Source of the DNA: Bryobacteraceae bacterium
GTDB lineage: Bacteria; Acidobacteriota; Terriglobia; Bryobacterales; Bryobacteraceae
Direction of reading: 5' to 3'
DNA length: 64,000 nt
Assembly (NCBI GenBank): GCA_023384675.1
Contig: JAHDVK010000003.1
Span: 186,001 to 250,000, forward strand
A model generated the notes under the pieces. That model was not told the origin of the DNA, did no database searches, and was given only the letters and a program-made list of their open reading frames with translations. Shown piece after piece: positions 17,733-25,679 of the stretch. The first letter of the stretch is position 1. Each line of letters begins with the position of its first letter. The translations under genes were made by a program, and so were the position numbers.

Positions 17733-18479
17733 ATGTTCTACCCGCCTCTGCTCGACCTCGACAACGCCCCCGCCCTCGACGCCCTCGCCGTCGCCGCCCA
17801 CCCCGACGATATCGAACAGACCTGCGGCGGCACCCTGCTGCGCATGGCCGAACAGGGCTACGTCACCGGCGCGCTCGACCTCACCGCCGGCGAAATGGGC
17901 ACGCGCGGCACGCCCGAACTCCGCATGGAGGAGGCCCGCCGCGCCGCCGCCCTGCTCCGCCTCTCGTTCCGCGAAAACCTCCAGATGCCCGACGCGCGCC
18001 TCGAGAACAATATCGCCCTGCGCCTCACCCTCATGGGCGTCATCCGCCGCCTGCAGCCGAAAGTCCTCATCCTGCCCTACTGGGAAGCCCGCCACCCCGA
18101 CCACTATGCCGCTTCCATCCTGGGCTTCGAAGCCGCCTACCTCGCCGGCCTCGCCAAGATGGATGACCAGTCCCCGCCGCACCGGCCCTTCAAGGTCGTG
18201 TACGCCTCGCAATACGCCCCCGTCACCCCCTCGTTCGTCGTCGATATCACGCCCTATTTCGACCGGCGCATGGAATCGCTGTTCGCCTACGAATCGCAAT
18301 ACGGCAAGGCGGAAGCCGGAGCGCACCTCTTCCCGGACAAGGACGAAATCATCGACCGCCTGCGCTCGATCGCCCGCTATTACGGCAATCTCATCGGTGC
18401 GAAATACGGCGAACCCTTCGTCCAGAAGGAAATGATGCGCGTGGACGACCTCGTCCAAATGGGCGTGCGCACATTTTGA
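17733..18479 (+). CDS. bshB1: bacillithiol biosynthesis deacetylase BshB1
   Basis: A PIG-L/LmbE-family zinc deacetylase of 248 residues. The metal motif AHPDD is at residues 22-26 and the second motif HPDH at 121-124. The stretch LTAGEMGTRGTPELRMEEA (50-68) is the diagnostic segment of BshB1, which removes the acetyl group from GlcNAc-malate on the way to bacillithiol, the low-molecular-weight thiol of Firmicutes, Bacteroidetes and some Acidobacteria. bshA and bshC are not in the window. The gene ends the co-directional run that starts at 12238 and has an AAGGA-type ribosome site. Confidence 0.93.
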   Translation: MFYPPLLDLDNAPALDALAVAAHPDDIEQTCGGTLLRMAEQGYVTGALDLTAGEMGTRGTPELRMEEARRAAALLRLSFRENLQMPDARLENNIALRLTLMGVIRRLQPKVLILPYWEARHPDHYAASILGFEAAYLAGLAKMDDQSPPHRPFKVVYASQYAPVTPSFVVDITPYFDRRMESLFAYESQYGKAEAGAHLFPDKDEIIDRLRSIARYYGNLIGAKYGEPFVQKEMMRVDDLVQMGVRTF

Positions 18480-18526
18480 GCAGAGAGGGCGTCGCTCACG
18501 TTCCGAGAGAAAATCGAGGCGGCGCG

Positions 18527-19651
18527 TCAGGCCCTGAACCGGAAGCGCAGATCCTCCACCCGGCCGCCACGGATGTCCATCCTGGCGAGATCCCTCGTGC
18601 CGAGGCCGCGGGCTTCGGCGAGTTCGAGCGTTGAATCGCAGTTCTCGAAAGGCGCTTGCCCGCGCTTGGCCATGGGATCAAAGCCCATGAGCGCCGTCCC
18701 GGCGGCGTCGGTCTCAACCATGCCGAATCCGGCGATGAGCAGGCCCGGTTCCACGGGCCGGACGCCGCGGTTCCAGGGGCCTTCGCCGCCGGCCATGGTG
18801 GCGATGCCGTCAATGACATTGAGATGCAGGGGCCGGGCGGCGCAAATGTCCACCACAATGCGGGGCACGCGCCACTTGTCGTCCTTTGGACCGCTGGAGG
18901 CCTTCTCCTGAGGGGCGCTGGCGGAGGGCTGGCGGCGGCCGCTGTGGAAGATCGCGCCACGGCCGCTCAAGGCTTCGGCGGCGGGTTCGTCCTTGCCGGC
19001 GTGATCGCCGTAGATGGTGACCGGCGTGATGCCGAACATGTTCTTCATGCCGAGGGTGATGCCGCAGGTGGCGTGTTCCTTGAGCTTCGAGATCGAAACC
19101 ATCACGTCGCACTCGTCGTAGGCGTGGTTGAGATCGAAGCCGTCGTAGAGGTACCCGGGAGTGGGGGCCATCAGGCGGTGATAGCGCCGCCCGCGGCCGG
19201 TGACGTTGGTGTTTTCCATCTCGACGCGCGCGCCGGCATTGAGCAAAGCGAGCGGGTCCCAACCGGCATCGTAGAGGAACTCCTCGAGCGGTTCGCCGCA
19301 ACTAAAGGCGCACTCCAGTAACCGGACGCGGCGCGCGCCGGCTTCGCTTAGCAGGCGGACCATCGATCCGATCACCGCGGGATGTGTGTACTGGGCGCGC
19401 TCGGCGGGCGTCGTGCCCATCCGTTCGCGTGGAGAGCCGGTCAGATTGAGTTTGACGGAGACAGTCTTGTTGCGGACGAGTGCGCCGAGGCCGCCCAATT
19501 GGTCCATCATCCGGGACAACGTGGGAAAGAGCGCGGAGCCGTAGTCGGGGCAGCGGGCAATGGCGACGGGAGGGGCGGCTGAGGCGCTTCGCGCCGGGAT
19601 TGCGGCGGCGAGGCCCGCGGCGGCGGCAATCCACTCTCTGCGCGTGGGCAT
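18527..19651 (-). CDS. exported DUF362 protein
   Basis: A 374-residue protein with a Tat-like leader (MPTRREWIAAAAGLAAAIPA). The body matches DUF362: VSVKLNLTG, the THPAVIGSMVRLLSEAGARRV segment, and KLKEHATCGITLGMKNMFGI near residues 190-209. Family members are of unknown chemistry, sometimes with ferredoxin domains; none is seen here. It begins 3 bases after the stop of the upstream 418-residue gene, so the two form an operon. A role in processing an extracellular substrate is inferred from the Tat leader only. Confidence 0.85.
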   Translation of the reverse strand: MPTRREWIAAAAGLAAAIPARSASAAPPVAIARCPDYGSALFPTLSRMMDQLGGLGALVRNKTVSVKLNLTGSPRERMGTTPAERAQYTHPAVIGSMVRLLSEAGARRVRLLECAFSCGEPLEEFLYDAGWDPLALLNAGARVEMENTNVTGRGRRYHRLMAPTPGYLYDGFDLNHAYDECDVMVSISKLKEHATCGITLGMKNMFGITPVTIYGDHAGKDEPAAEALSGRGAIFHSGRRQPSASAPQEKASSGPKDDKWRVPRIVVDICAARPLHLNVIDGIATMAGGEGPWNRGVRPVEPGLLIAGFGMVETDAAGTALMGFDPMAKRGQAPFENCDSTLELAEARGLGTRDLARMDIRGGRVEDLRFRFRA

Positions 19652-19654
19652 GGA

Positions 19655-20911
19655 TCAGCTTTCCTCCTCAAACTCTACCACCGCGTACACGGCAAACGGC
19701 GGCAAGCTGGCCTCGACACCGCCGAGTTCCCGGCGCAGTTCCAATGGGCGCGGCGCCTCAGCGGGCAGATGCAGCAAGGCGGAACGAACCGGCAGCGCCA
19801 TCTGCACGCTGACAGGATGCGCGGGGGGGCGCAGGGTGTAATTCAAGAGATGCACGAGGTGGCGGCCGGGCAGGCGGGCATGACGCCACTGCAGAGACCC
19901 GGCATTGAACAGGCGCACCGCGTCGTGACGGCGGCTCATGAGCAGGTGGGCGTCCTTGGCGAGGACCCAGGGATCGTCGAATTCCACGCGGGATTCGATC
20001 AGGCGGCCCCGGCCGGCTGAGTAAATCCGGAAGCGGGGATGGATATCATCGGCGATCTTGCCGCGGGGCCACTGTTTGGCGGCTCCGGCGTTTGCGATCA
20101 GCACGCCGCCCTGCTCTACCCACGGCCGCAATGCCGCCGGGACAGGGTAAGGATCGCACCAGAGCAGGGCGCGCTGCTCGCGCAGCCGTTCCGGGGTCAC
20201 GCTCGCGCGTTCCATCGCGACAAATGCGATGCCGAGCCGGGCCGCGAGCAGCAGGGTTTCAGTGGAGATGTACTGATTCGGGCCGGTGAAGTCGCTGGCA
20301 ATGGCGAGGCGGGCGAAAGGGAGGGCGGCGCGCCAAGGGTCGCGTTCGCGCATCCAGGTGAGGGCTTGCATCAGCGCACCCCACGAATGGCGCGCCGCTG
20401 AATCGCCGGCGGCGAGAGCTTCGGCGTGGGGCGGGGCGAGCCACAGCGGCCGGCGCGCGCTATAGGCCCATGCTTCGGCGACCGCGAGCTGGTAGTGCGT
20501 CCAGAGCATTGTGCGCGGGTCCTCGGGCGGGTCCGAACGAAGCCAGATCGTGGCCTGGGGCGCGCGGGCACGCGCCATTTCGATCAGCCAGCCATTGGCG
20601 TCGAGCCACGCCGCGCCGGTAGGGCCGGCGTCTTCGCTGTCGCCGCCTTTGCGCGAGATCTCCGGCCAGAAGCCGTCGCCGATCGCGGCGAGTTCGCCGG
20701 CGTTAGGCCAGTCGAGTTCACTCCAGGACTGCCAGCGCACCGCATCGGGGCACACGAACCCGGCCGATTCAGCCGCGGTGCGCAAATGCAGCCGCGATGC
20801 GGGCAGCAGCAGGCAATTGATGGACGTGTGTTCGAGCAGGCCGAGCAGGGCGGGATCGGACCAGGTCTCCGGCCACTCAAACGGCACCCAATTGGCTACC
20901 GCATCCGCCAC
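19655..20911 (-). CDS. glycoside-hydrolase-like protein of unknown specificity
   Basis: A 418-residue protein without a signal peptide. The middle looks like a TIM-barrel/beta-galactosidase-trimerization type arrangement (LRSDPPEDPRTMLWTHYQ, LWCDPYPVPAALRPWVEQGG), and the C-terminal 100 residues form a beta-rich module (HLVHLLNYTL, LPVRSALLHL) that is similar to the end of the larger protein encoded at 23605-25569. No catalytic residues can be named. The start is GTG 20911, preceded by AGAGG at a good distance and located 8 bases after the upstream PPIase stop. It is followed immediately by the DUF362 gene. Confidence 0.65.
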   Translation of the reverse strand: MADAVANWVPFEWPETWSDPALLGLLEHTSINCLLLPASRLHLRTAAESAGFVCPDAVRWQSWSELDWPNAGELAAIGDGFWPEISRKGGDSEDAGPTGAAWLDANGWLIEMARARAPQATIWLRSDPPEDPRTMLWTHYQLAVAEAWAYSARRPLWLAPPHAEALAAGDSAARHSWGALMQALTWMRERDPWRAALPFARLAIASDFTGPNQYISTETLLLAARLGIAFVAMERASVTPERLREQRALLWCDPYPVPAALRPWVEQGGVLIANAGAAKQWPRGKIADDIHPRFRIYSAGRGRLIESRVEFDDPWVLAKDAHLLMSRRHDAVRLFNAGSLQWRHARLPGRHLVHLLNYTLRPPAHPVSVQMALPVRSALLHLPAEAPRPLELRRELGGVEASLPPFAVYAVVEFEEES

Positions 20912-20919
20912 GCAGGCCT

Positions 20920-21960
20920 CTATTTCTTATCGAAACCTGGCGCCAGAGAGTGGGCGAGGTAGTTGGTGACTTTCGCTTCGTTGCGGCAGGCGTCGACGTA
21001 GGCGTTGCGCAGTAGTTGCTCCTTGCGGTTGCGAAGCGTCTGGCGGATGTCCTGCTGCACCTTGGGATCGTTCAGTTCCCGTTGCCCGGCGGGCTCGCGG
21101 GCCATCACCTTCAGGATGCGATAGCCGACCGGAGTCTTGACGGGCATCGAAACCTGGCCCGGCAGCAGCGTCATGATGGCGCGGCGAGTTTCGGCATCGG
21201 CGTTCACGAGAGCGGATTCCGGGACGAAGCCCATATCGCCGCCGTTGGCGGCAGAGTTGGGATCTTCGCTGTAGTTCTGAGCGAGCGCGGCGAAATCCTC
21301 GCCCTGGCGCAGCCGGGCTTCGAGCATCTGCACTTTCCGGCGGGCCTGCTCTTCATTGGCGGCCTTATCGCGCTTCAGGTTGCGGACGTTCGAATCCGGC
21401 TCGGGGGTGACGATGATCTGCGCGACGTGATAGCTGTTTTCGGGATAGTTGAAAGCGCCCTTATTGGTCTCGAAGAACTCGGAGATGTCCTTGTCGGTGA
21501 TCGAGATCTGCGAGATGATCTCCTTGTTCATCAGCTTCTCGACGCTCAGATCGCGGCGCAACTTCGCCTTCAGCTCCTCGACGGTGAGCTTCTGCGCGTC
21601 GAGCTGTTTTTGGAACTCCTCCTGGGTGTAGGGCGCGCGGATCTCGTTATACTTCGCCTCCACTTCGGCGTCCGTGGCGATCAGGCTCAGCTTCTCCGCC
21701 CGCTGCAGCATGATCTCCTCGTCGATCATGACGCGCAGAAGCTCGAGCTTGCGGAATTGGGTCTCATCCTGAGACGTGCCCTCCGGCTGATTCGGGAACG
21801 AGCGCTCGAACTGCTTATCCAATTCGGCGTACGTGATGGCGCGGCTGTTCACCATCGCGGCGACATTGGCGGGTACCGCTTTCTTGCAGCCTGCCGAGAT
21901 CACCAGGAGCGCCAGCAGCGGCGCGCACCAGATCAGCCTGAAACCTAAGAACTTCACCAT
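20920..21960 (-). CDS. SurA-like peptidyl-prolyl isomerase lipoprotein
   Basis: A 346-residue periplasmic chaperone/PPIase. It has a lipobox (LLVISAGC, lipidated Cys25), a SurA N-terminal helical domain (VNSRAITYAELDKQFE, about residues 36-170) and a parvulin/rotamase domain (YHVAQIIVTPEP through GGDMGFVPESAL and TPVGYRILKVM, about 185-310). Such proteins help fold outer-membrane proteins. The anchored form resembles PrsA in topology. It heads a minus-strand set with the two genes that follow, spaced by 8 and 3 bases. Confidence 0.92.
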   Translation of the reverse strand: MVKFLGFRLIWCAPLLALLVISAGCKKAVPANVAAMVNSRAITYAELDKQFERSFPNQPEGTSQDETQFRKLELLRVMIDEEIMLQRAEKLSLIATDAEVEAKYNEIRAPYTQEEFQKQLDAQKLTVEELKAKLRRDLSVEKLMNKEIISQISITDKDISEFFETNKGAFNYPENSYHVAQIIVTPEPDSNVRNLKRDKAANEEQARRKVQMLEARLRQGEDFAALAQNYSEDPNSAANGGDMGFVPESALVNADAETRRAIMTLLPGQVSMPVKTPVGYRILKVMAREPAGQRELNDPKVQQDIRQTLRNRKEQLLRNAYVDACRNEAKVTNYLAHSLAPGFDKK

Positions 21961-21991
21961 GAAATGTCGCCTCGTGGAATGAACAACCGTT

Positions 21992-22657
21992 CTATTGTAC
22001 CGGACCTGAGGCCAGCCGCTTCACCTTCAGGTTCCGAAACTCGATGCGAAAGCCCTCGCCCTCAAGACCGATGTGGCCGCGGCGGACCGGGCACTGATCC
22101 CATTCGCTCACCACGGCTCCGTTCAACCAGACGCTCAGCACAGGGCCGCGTGCGGTGACCTCGATGACGTTCCACTCGCCGGCAGGTTTGGTGCGGTCGC
22201 CCTTGAGCTGGTCCCGGGTGTTGAAGCGCTTGGGTTCGCCGTTCTCCTCGCCGACGCCGAACAGGAAACCGCCGGCGGGCCCGACCTGCGCCTGATACCA
22301 GCGGCTGTAGTCGGCCGTGTTGCGGACGAAGACGCCGCTGTTATAGCGCGGGTTGCCCTCGAGCGGCGTGAAGCGGTACTCGGCGTGGAAGACGAAGTCT
22401 TCGAGCGGGGTGTCGTAGCGGATCCAGTCGTGGCCGCCGTCGCCGCCGCACAGCAGGATTTCGCCGTTTCGCTGCCATTGACGGGCGGAGTCTTCGGCTT
22501 CTGATTTGATCTTGAGGCGGGTCCAGCCTTCGAGTTTCGTGCCGGGCATCACGTCCACCCAGCCTTGCGGCTCACGTTCGAACAGGCTTGGCTGCTGCGC
22601 GGCGGCGGGCGCGGCGAGCAAGGCCGCGGCGAAAATCGAGTTAGTCCAGAAGTTCAC
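21992..22657 (-). CDS. exported DUF1080 (3-keto-disaccharide hydrolase-like) protein
   Basis: A 221-residue secreted protein of the DUF1080 family, a concanavalin-like jelly roll now linked to 3-keto-glycoside hydrolysis in some members. Typical traits are the DVMPGTKLEGWTRL opening, FHAEYRFTP, YNSGVFVRNTAD, GEWNVIEVTARG and the final IEFRNLKVKRL strand. The GTG at 22657 is preceded by a GGAGAA ribosome site and gives a clean signal peptide (NSIFAAALLAAPAAAQ). The start overlaps the end of fabD by 17 bases. Such proteins are abundant in Acidobacteria and Planctomycetes. Confidence 0.87.
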   Translation of the reverse strand: MNFWTNSIFAAALLAAPAAAQQPSLFEREPQGWVDVMPGTKLEGWTRLKIKSEAEDSARQWQRNGEILLCGGDGGHDWIRYDTPLEDFVFHAEYRFTPLEGNPRYNSGVFVRNTADYSRWYQAQVGPAGGFLFGVGEENGEPKRFNTRDQLKGDRTKPAGEWNVIEVTARGPVLSVWLNGAVVSEWDQCPVRRGHIGLEGEGFRIEFRNLKVKRLASGPVQ

Positions 22658-23573
22658 GCACTTTCTCCAGGTCGGCGGGGTCGCCGAATTTGGCGCACTG
22701 CGCGCCGGGTTCAATCTGTTTTATCAGACCACACAGCACCGCGCCCTGTCCCACCTCGACGAACCGGGTGACGCCCTCTGCGGCGAGGCGGCGGACCGAT
22801 TCGGTCCACCGGACCGGACTCGGCACCTGGCGGTACAGCCCGTCGCGCGCCGCGGCGGCATCCGTGATGATGGCGGCGTCCACGTTGTTGACCAGCGGAA
22901 AGGCGAGATCGCGGAACGCCGCGGCGTCGAGGTCGCCCTTCAGCAGTTGCTGCGCGGGTTCCATCAACGAACAGTGGAAGGGTGCACTGACGGGCAGCGG
23001 AACGGTGCGTTTGGCGCCGGCGGCCTTGGCGAGTTCATTGGCGCGCGCGACGGCCGCGGCATGGCCCGCGATCACGAGTTGCGTGGGCGAATTGAAATTT
23101 GCGGCGGCCACCACGCCGTCCTGCGCGGCTTCGGCGAGGATTTCGTCGAGTTTGTCCATCGGCGGCATGAGCCAGGCGGCCATGGCGCCCACGCCAGCGG
23201 GCACGGCCTCCTGCATATAGCGGCCGCGGTTGCGGACGATGCGCACGGCGTCTTCGAAGCGCAGCGCGCCAGCGGCCACCAGCGCCGAGTATTCGCCCAG
23301 GCTGTGGCCCGCAACGAAATCGGGCTGGTAGCCAAGCTCGCGCAACACCGCGTGGGCGGCGACGGAAACAGTGAGCAACGCGGGCTGAGTGTTCTCGGTG
23401 AGCTTCAATTGCTCATCGGGGCCTTCAAAGCAGAGCGTTGAGATAGGAAAGCCGAGCGCGGTGTCGGCCTGCTCGAAGACGGCGCGCGCCGCGGGATACG
23501 CATCCGCTAGCGCCTTGCCCATGCCCGCGGCCTGCGAACCCTGGCCGGGAAAGAGGAATGCGATTTTGGACAT
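22641..23573 (-). CDS. fabD: malonyl-CoA:ACP transacylase
   Basis: FabD loads malonyl groups onto acyl carrier protein for fatty-acid elongation. The 310-residue protein has the FPGQGSQ opening, the nucleophile Ser91 in GHSLGEY, the substrate-binding Arg in RNRGRYMQ, and the catalytic His200 in PVSAPFHCSLM. Length and motif order match the bacterial enzyme. It is not clustered with other fab genes here; it lies between a glycoside hydrolase and a DUF1080 gene. Confidence 0.97.
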   Translation of the reverse strand: MSKIAFLFPGQGSQAAGMGKALADAYPAARAVFEQADTALGFPISTLCFEGPDEQLKLTENTQPALLTVSVAAHAVLRELGYQPDFVAGHSLGEYSALVAAGALRFEDAVRIVRNRGRYMQEAVPAGVGAMAAWLMPPMDKLDEILAEAAQDGVVAAANFNSPTQLVIAGHAAAVARANELAKAAGAKRTVPLPVSAPFHCSLMEPAQQLLKGDLDAAAFRDLAFPLVNNVDAAIITDAAAARDGLYRQVPSPVRWTESVRRLAAEGVTRFVEVGQGAVLCGLIKQIEPGAQCAKFGDPADLEKVRELLD

Positions 23574-23604
23574 ACAAACCTCTTATTGTAGCGTTGCGAG
23601 GCCG

Positions 23605-25569
23605 CTATTCGAGCACGATGAGCTCGTGTTCCCCAAGCAGGGGCAGGCGCAGGCGGCTGATCCCGCCTTCGCGGCGCACAGGCAGGCGGCGGCCCCAATG
23701 CAACGCTTGCGCGCTGCGCACGGGAACGCGCAGAGCGATATCGATGTCCCGCTGCTGGTGCGCCGGGTAGTACCCCGTCTGCGAATGGCCGGTGACGTTC
23801 ACCAGGTGCAGAAGCAGGCGGCCCGGCTGTTCGAGCAGGGAGAACTCCACGAGCGGGTGGGCGTTGGTCTCAAGCTGCGGGCCAGCCGGAAGCAGCCGCC
23901 GGCACAGATCTCCGACAAGCGCCGCGTGGGCGGGCAGGCTCAGGCGGTAGTAGTGTTCGCCGAGGTCCCACGGCAGCCACGCGGCGCGCCGGTCGTGCAG
24001 CCAAAGCAGGGCGGGCGTGCGGGTTTCACGCAGGTCCGCGTGGATGTACTCGGGCGGGCCGAACATGGAGGGTGGGATTAGCATGAGTTCGGCGTCGCCA
24101 TTTTCGGTGGTGGCGGCGAATGGCCCGTTCAGAAGCAGCAGGTCCACCTGCGCCAGAGATGGCAGTGCGGCACGCTCGCGCACGCGGATGTAGCCTTTCA
24201 CTTCCGGGAGCGTTTCGGTGACTTGGACGTCACTGAACGCTGGAGACTGGGGCGAGGCAGCCAGCAGACGCCCGCCCTGCTCCATCCACGGGCCTAGCTC
24301 TTTCGGGGCGCGACCGGCGGTGACGACGAGATCGACTTCGCGGCGGCCGAGCCAGTCGAGATTGTTGGAGACAGCGAAAGGGATATGCGCCTCGGTCAGC
24401 AGCCGGAACAGGCCGCGATAGGAGTTGCCGGGCCCTCCCTGCAGCAGCAGAACGCGGGCGGCGCTCTTCGCCGCGGCGAGGTAGCGTTCCTGCGCCGCCG
24501 CCCACGCAAAGACGGGCCGCGCGGCGGTGAGCGCCTGGCGGTCCTGCTGCTCGAACGTGCCGTTGATGGCGAAGGCGAGCGCCCCGCCGTGCGCGATATT
24601 CTGCCACAGGCGCAGCCGGATTTCGTGGGGAGGAACCGTGGCGTAGCGCCAGGCGTAGTCCACGAACTGCATGCAGAGGTTCACGGAGGCTTTGCCCGGC
24701 TGCGAATTGCGGGCGCGGTTGACGTTGTCGCTCGCGGAATAGGGCCACATGGGCAGCGGCCGCCCCACAGCCGTATTCGACTCCGACATGACTCCATCGG
24801 TGTGTTCGAGCAGATAGTTGAAGTAGCCCGCTTCGGGGCGTTTCCTGTGGATCAGATCCCCGATGCGCGCCGCCACCTCGAGCGACTGTTCGCGCAGCCA
24901 GGCGCGGTACTCGTCGTCCATCTTCGAGGGAAGGTCGCGGCGGAAGCGTTCGCGATACAGGCGGCGGCATTCATCGCAATGGCAATGTCCGACGAAGTTG
25001 CCGCTGTAGTCCGACGACTGGTTGCCGAACATGTTGAAAAAGAGCCCGTCGACGGGGTAGCGCTCCAGGGCCTCTGTCAAAATCGTCATGACATGTTCGC
25101 GGTACCAGCCGCCGTTGATGCACACGGAATGGAGTTCGTTGTAGATCACCGGTTCGCCATCGGCCTTGCGGAAGAACCATTCCGGGTGCGCGGCGAACAC
25201 CTCGGGCCGGGTTTTCGAGAAATCGAAGCGGCCCACCACGCGGATCTTGCGGGCGTGCGCTTCGGTCAGCACTTCGCCGAACAGGTCGCGGCCTTTCAGG
25301 TAACGGCCTTCGAGGTGAAACGCCACTTTGGAGGGATACGTGGCCGCGATGCCGCCCATGTTGAAGTGCAGGACATTGGCGCCTAAACGTGCAGCTTCGG
25401 CCACGAGCGCGCGGGCGTCCAGGCCCGCATCCACCTCGCGTACGTTGGTCTGCACCCAGCGGAGCGGTTCGCGCAGCCACCAGCCCGGCGGCGGCACGGG
25501 CGGCTGCTGGGCGGAAAGGGTGAACGCGGGCGCTCCCGCGGTGATCCGAAGCATCGAGCGGCGGTCCAT
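23605..25569 (-). CDS. exported glycosyl-hydrolase-like protein (TIM barrel)
   Basis: A 654-residue protein with a Tat-like leader (MDRRSMLRITAGAPAFTLS). The N-terminal half is a TIM-barrel typical of hypothetical glycosyl hydrolases of clan A: NVLHFNMGGIAATYPS, IRVVGRFDFSKTRPE, YPVDGLFFNMFG, CHCDECRRLYRERF. A middle region resembles a beta-galactosidase trimerization (GATase-like) domain (DLVVTAGRAPKELGPWMEQG) and the last 100 residues a beta sandwich. The cysteine-rich HCHCDEC may bind a metal. ATG 25569 with an upstream GGAGG is preferred to the in-frame ATG 10 codons earlier. It lies 31 bases upstream of fabD. Confidence 0.8.
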   Translation of the reverse strand: MDRRSMLRITAGAPAFTLSAQQPPVPPPGWWLREPLRWVQTNVREVDAGLDARALVAEAARLGANVLHFNMGGIAATYPSKVAFHLEGRYLKGRDLFGEVLTEAHARKIRVVGRFDFSKTRPEVFAAHPEWFFRKADGEPVIYNELHSVCINGGWYREHVMTILTEALERYPVDGLFFNMFGNQSSDYSGNFVGHCHCDECRRLYRERFRRDLPSKMDDEYRAWLREQSLEVAARIGDLIHRKRPEAGYFNYLLEHTDGVMSESNTAVGRPLPMWPYSASDNVNRARNSQPGKASVNLCMQFVDYAWRYATVPPHEIRLRLWQNIAHGGALAFAINGTFEQQDRQALTAARPVFAWAAAQERYLAAAKSAARVLLLQGGPGNSYRGLFRLLTEAHIPFAVSNNLDWLGRREVDLVVTAGRAPKELGPWMEQGGRLLAASPQSPAFSDVQVTETLPEVKGYIRVRERAALPSLAQVDLLLLNGPFAATTENGDAELMLIPPSMFGPPEYIHADLRETRTPALLWLHDRRAAWLPWDLGEHYYRLSLPAHAALVGDLCRRLLPAGPQLETNAHPLVEFSLLEQPGRLLLHLVNVTGHSQTGYYPAHQQRDIDIALRVPVRSAQALHWGRRLPVRREGGISRLRLPLLGEHELIVLE

Positions 25570-25679
25570 AATGATCGGCCTCCGCAGCGATCCTATCATC
25601 CGGACACGTAACTTTTCGCTACATTGAGAACATCCCTGTCTATTAGGCCGGCGTCGAATCCAAGGGAGACCATTGCCCC

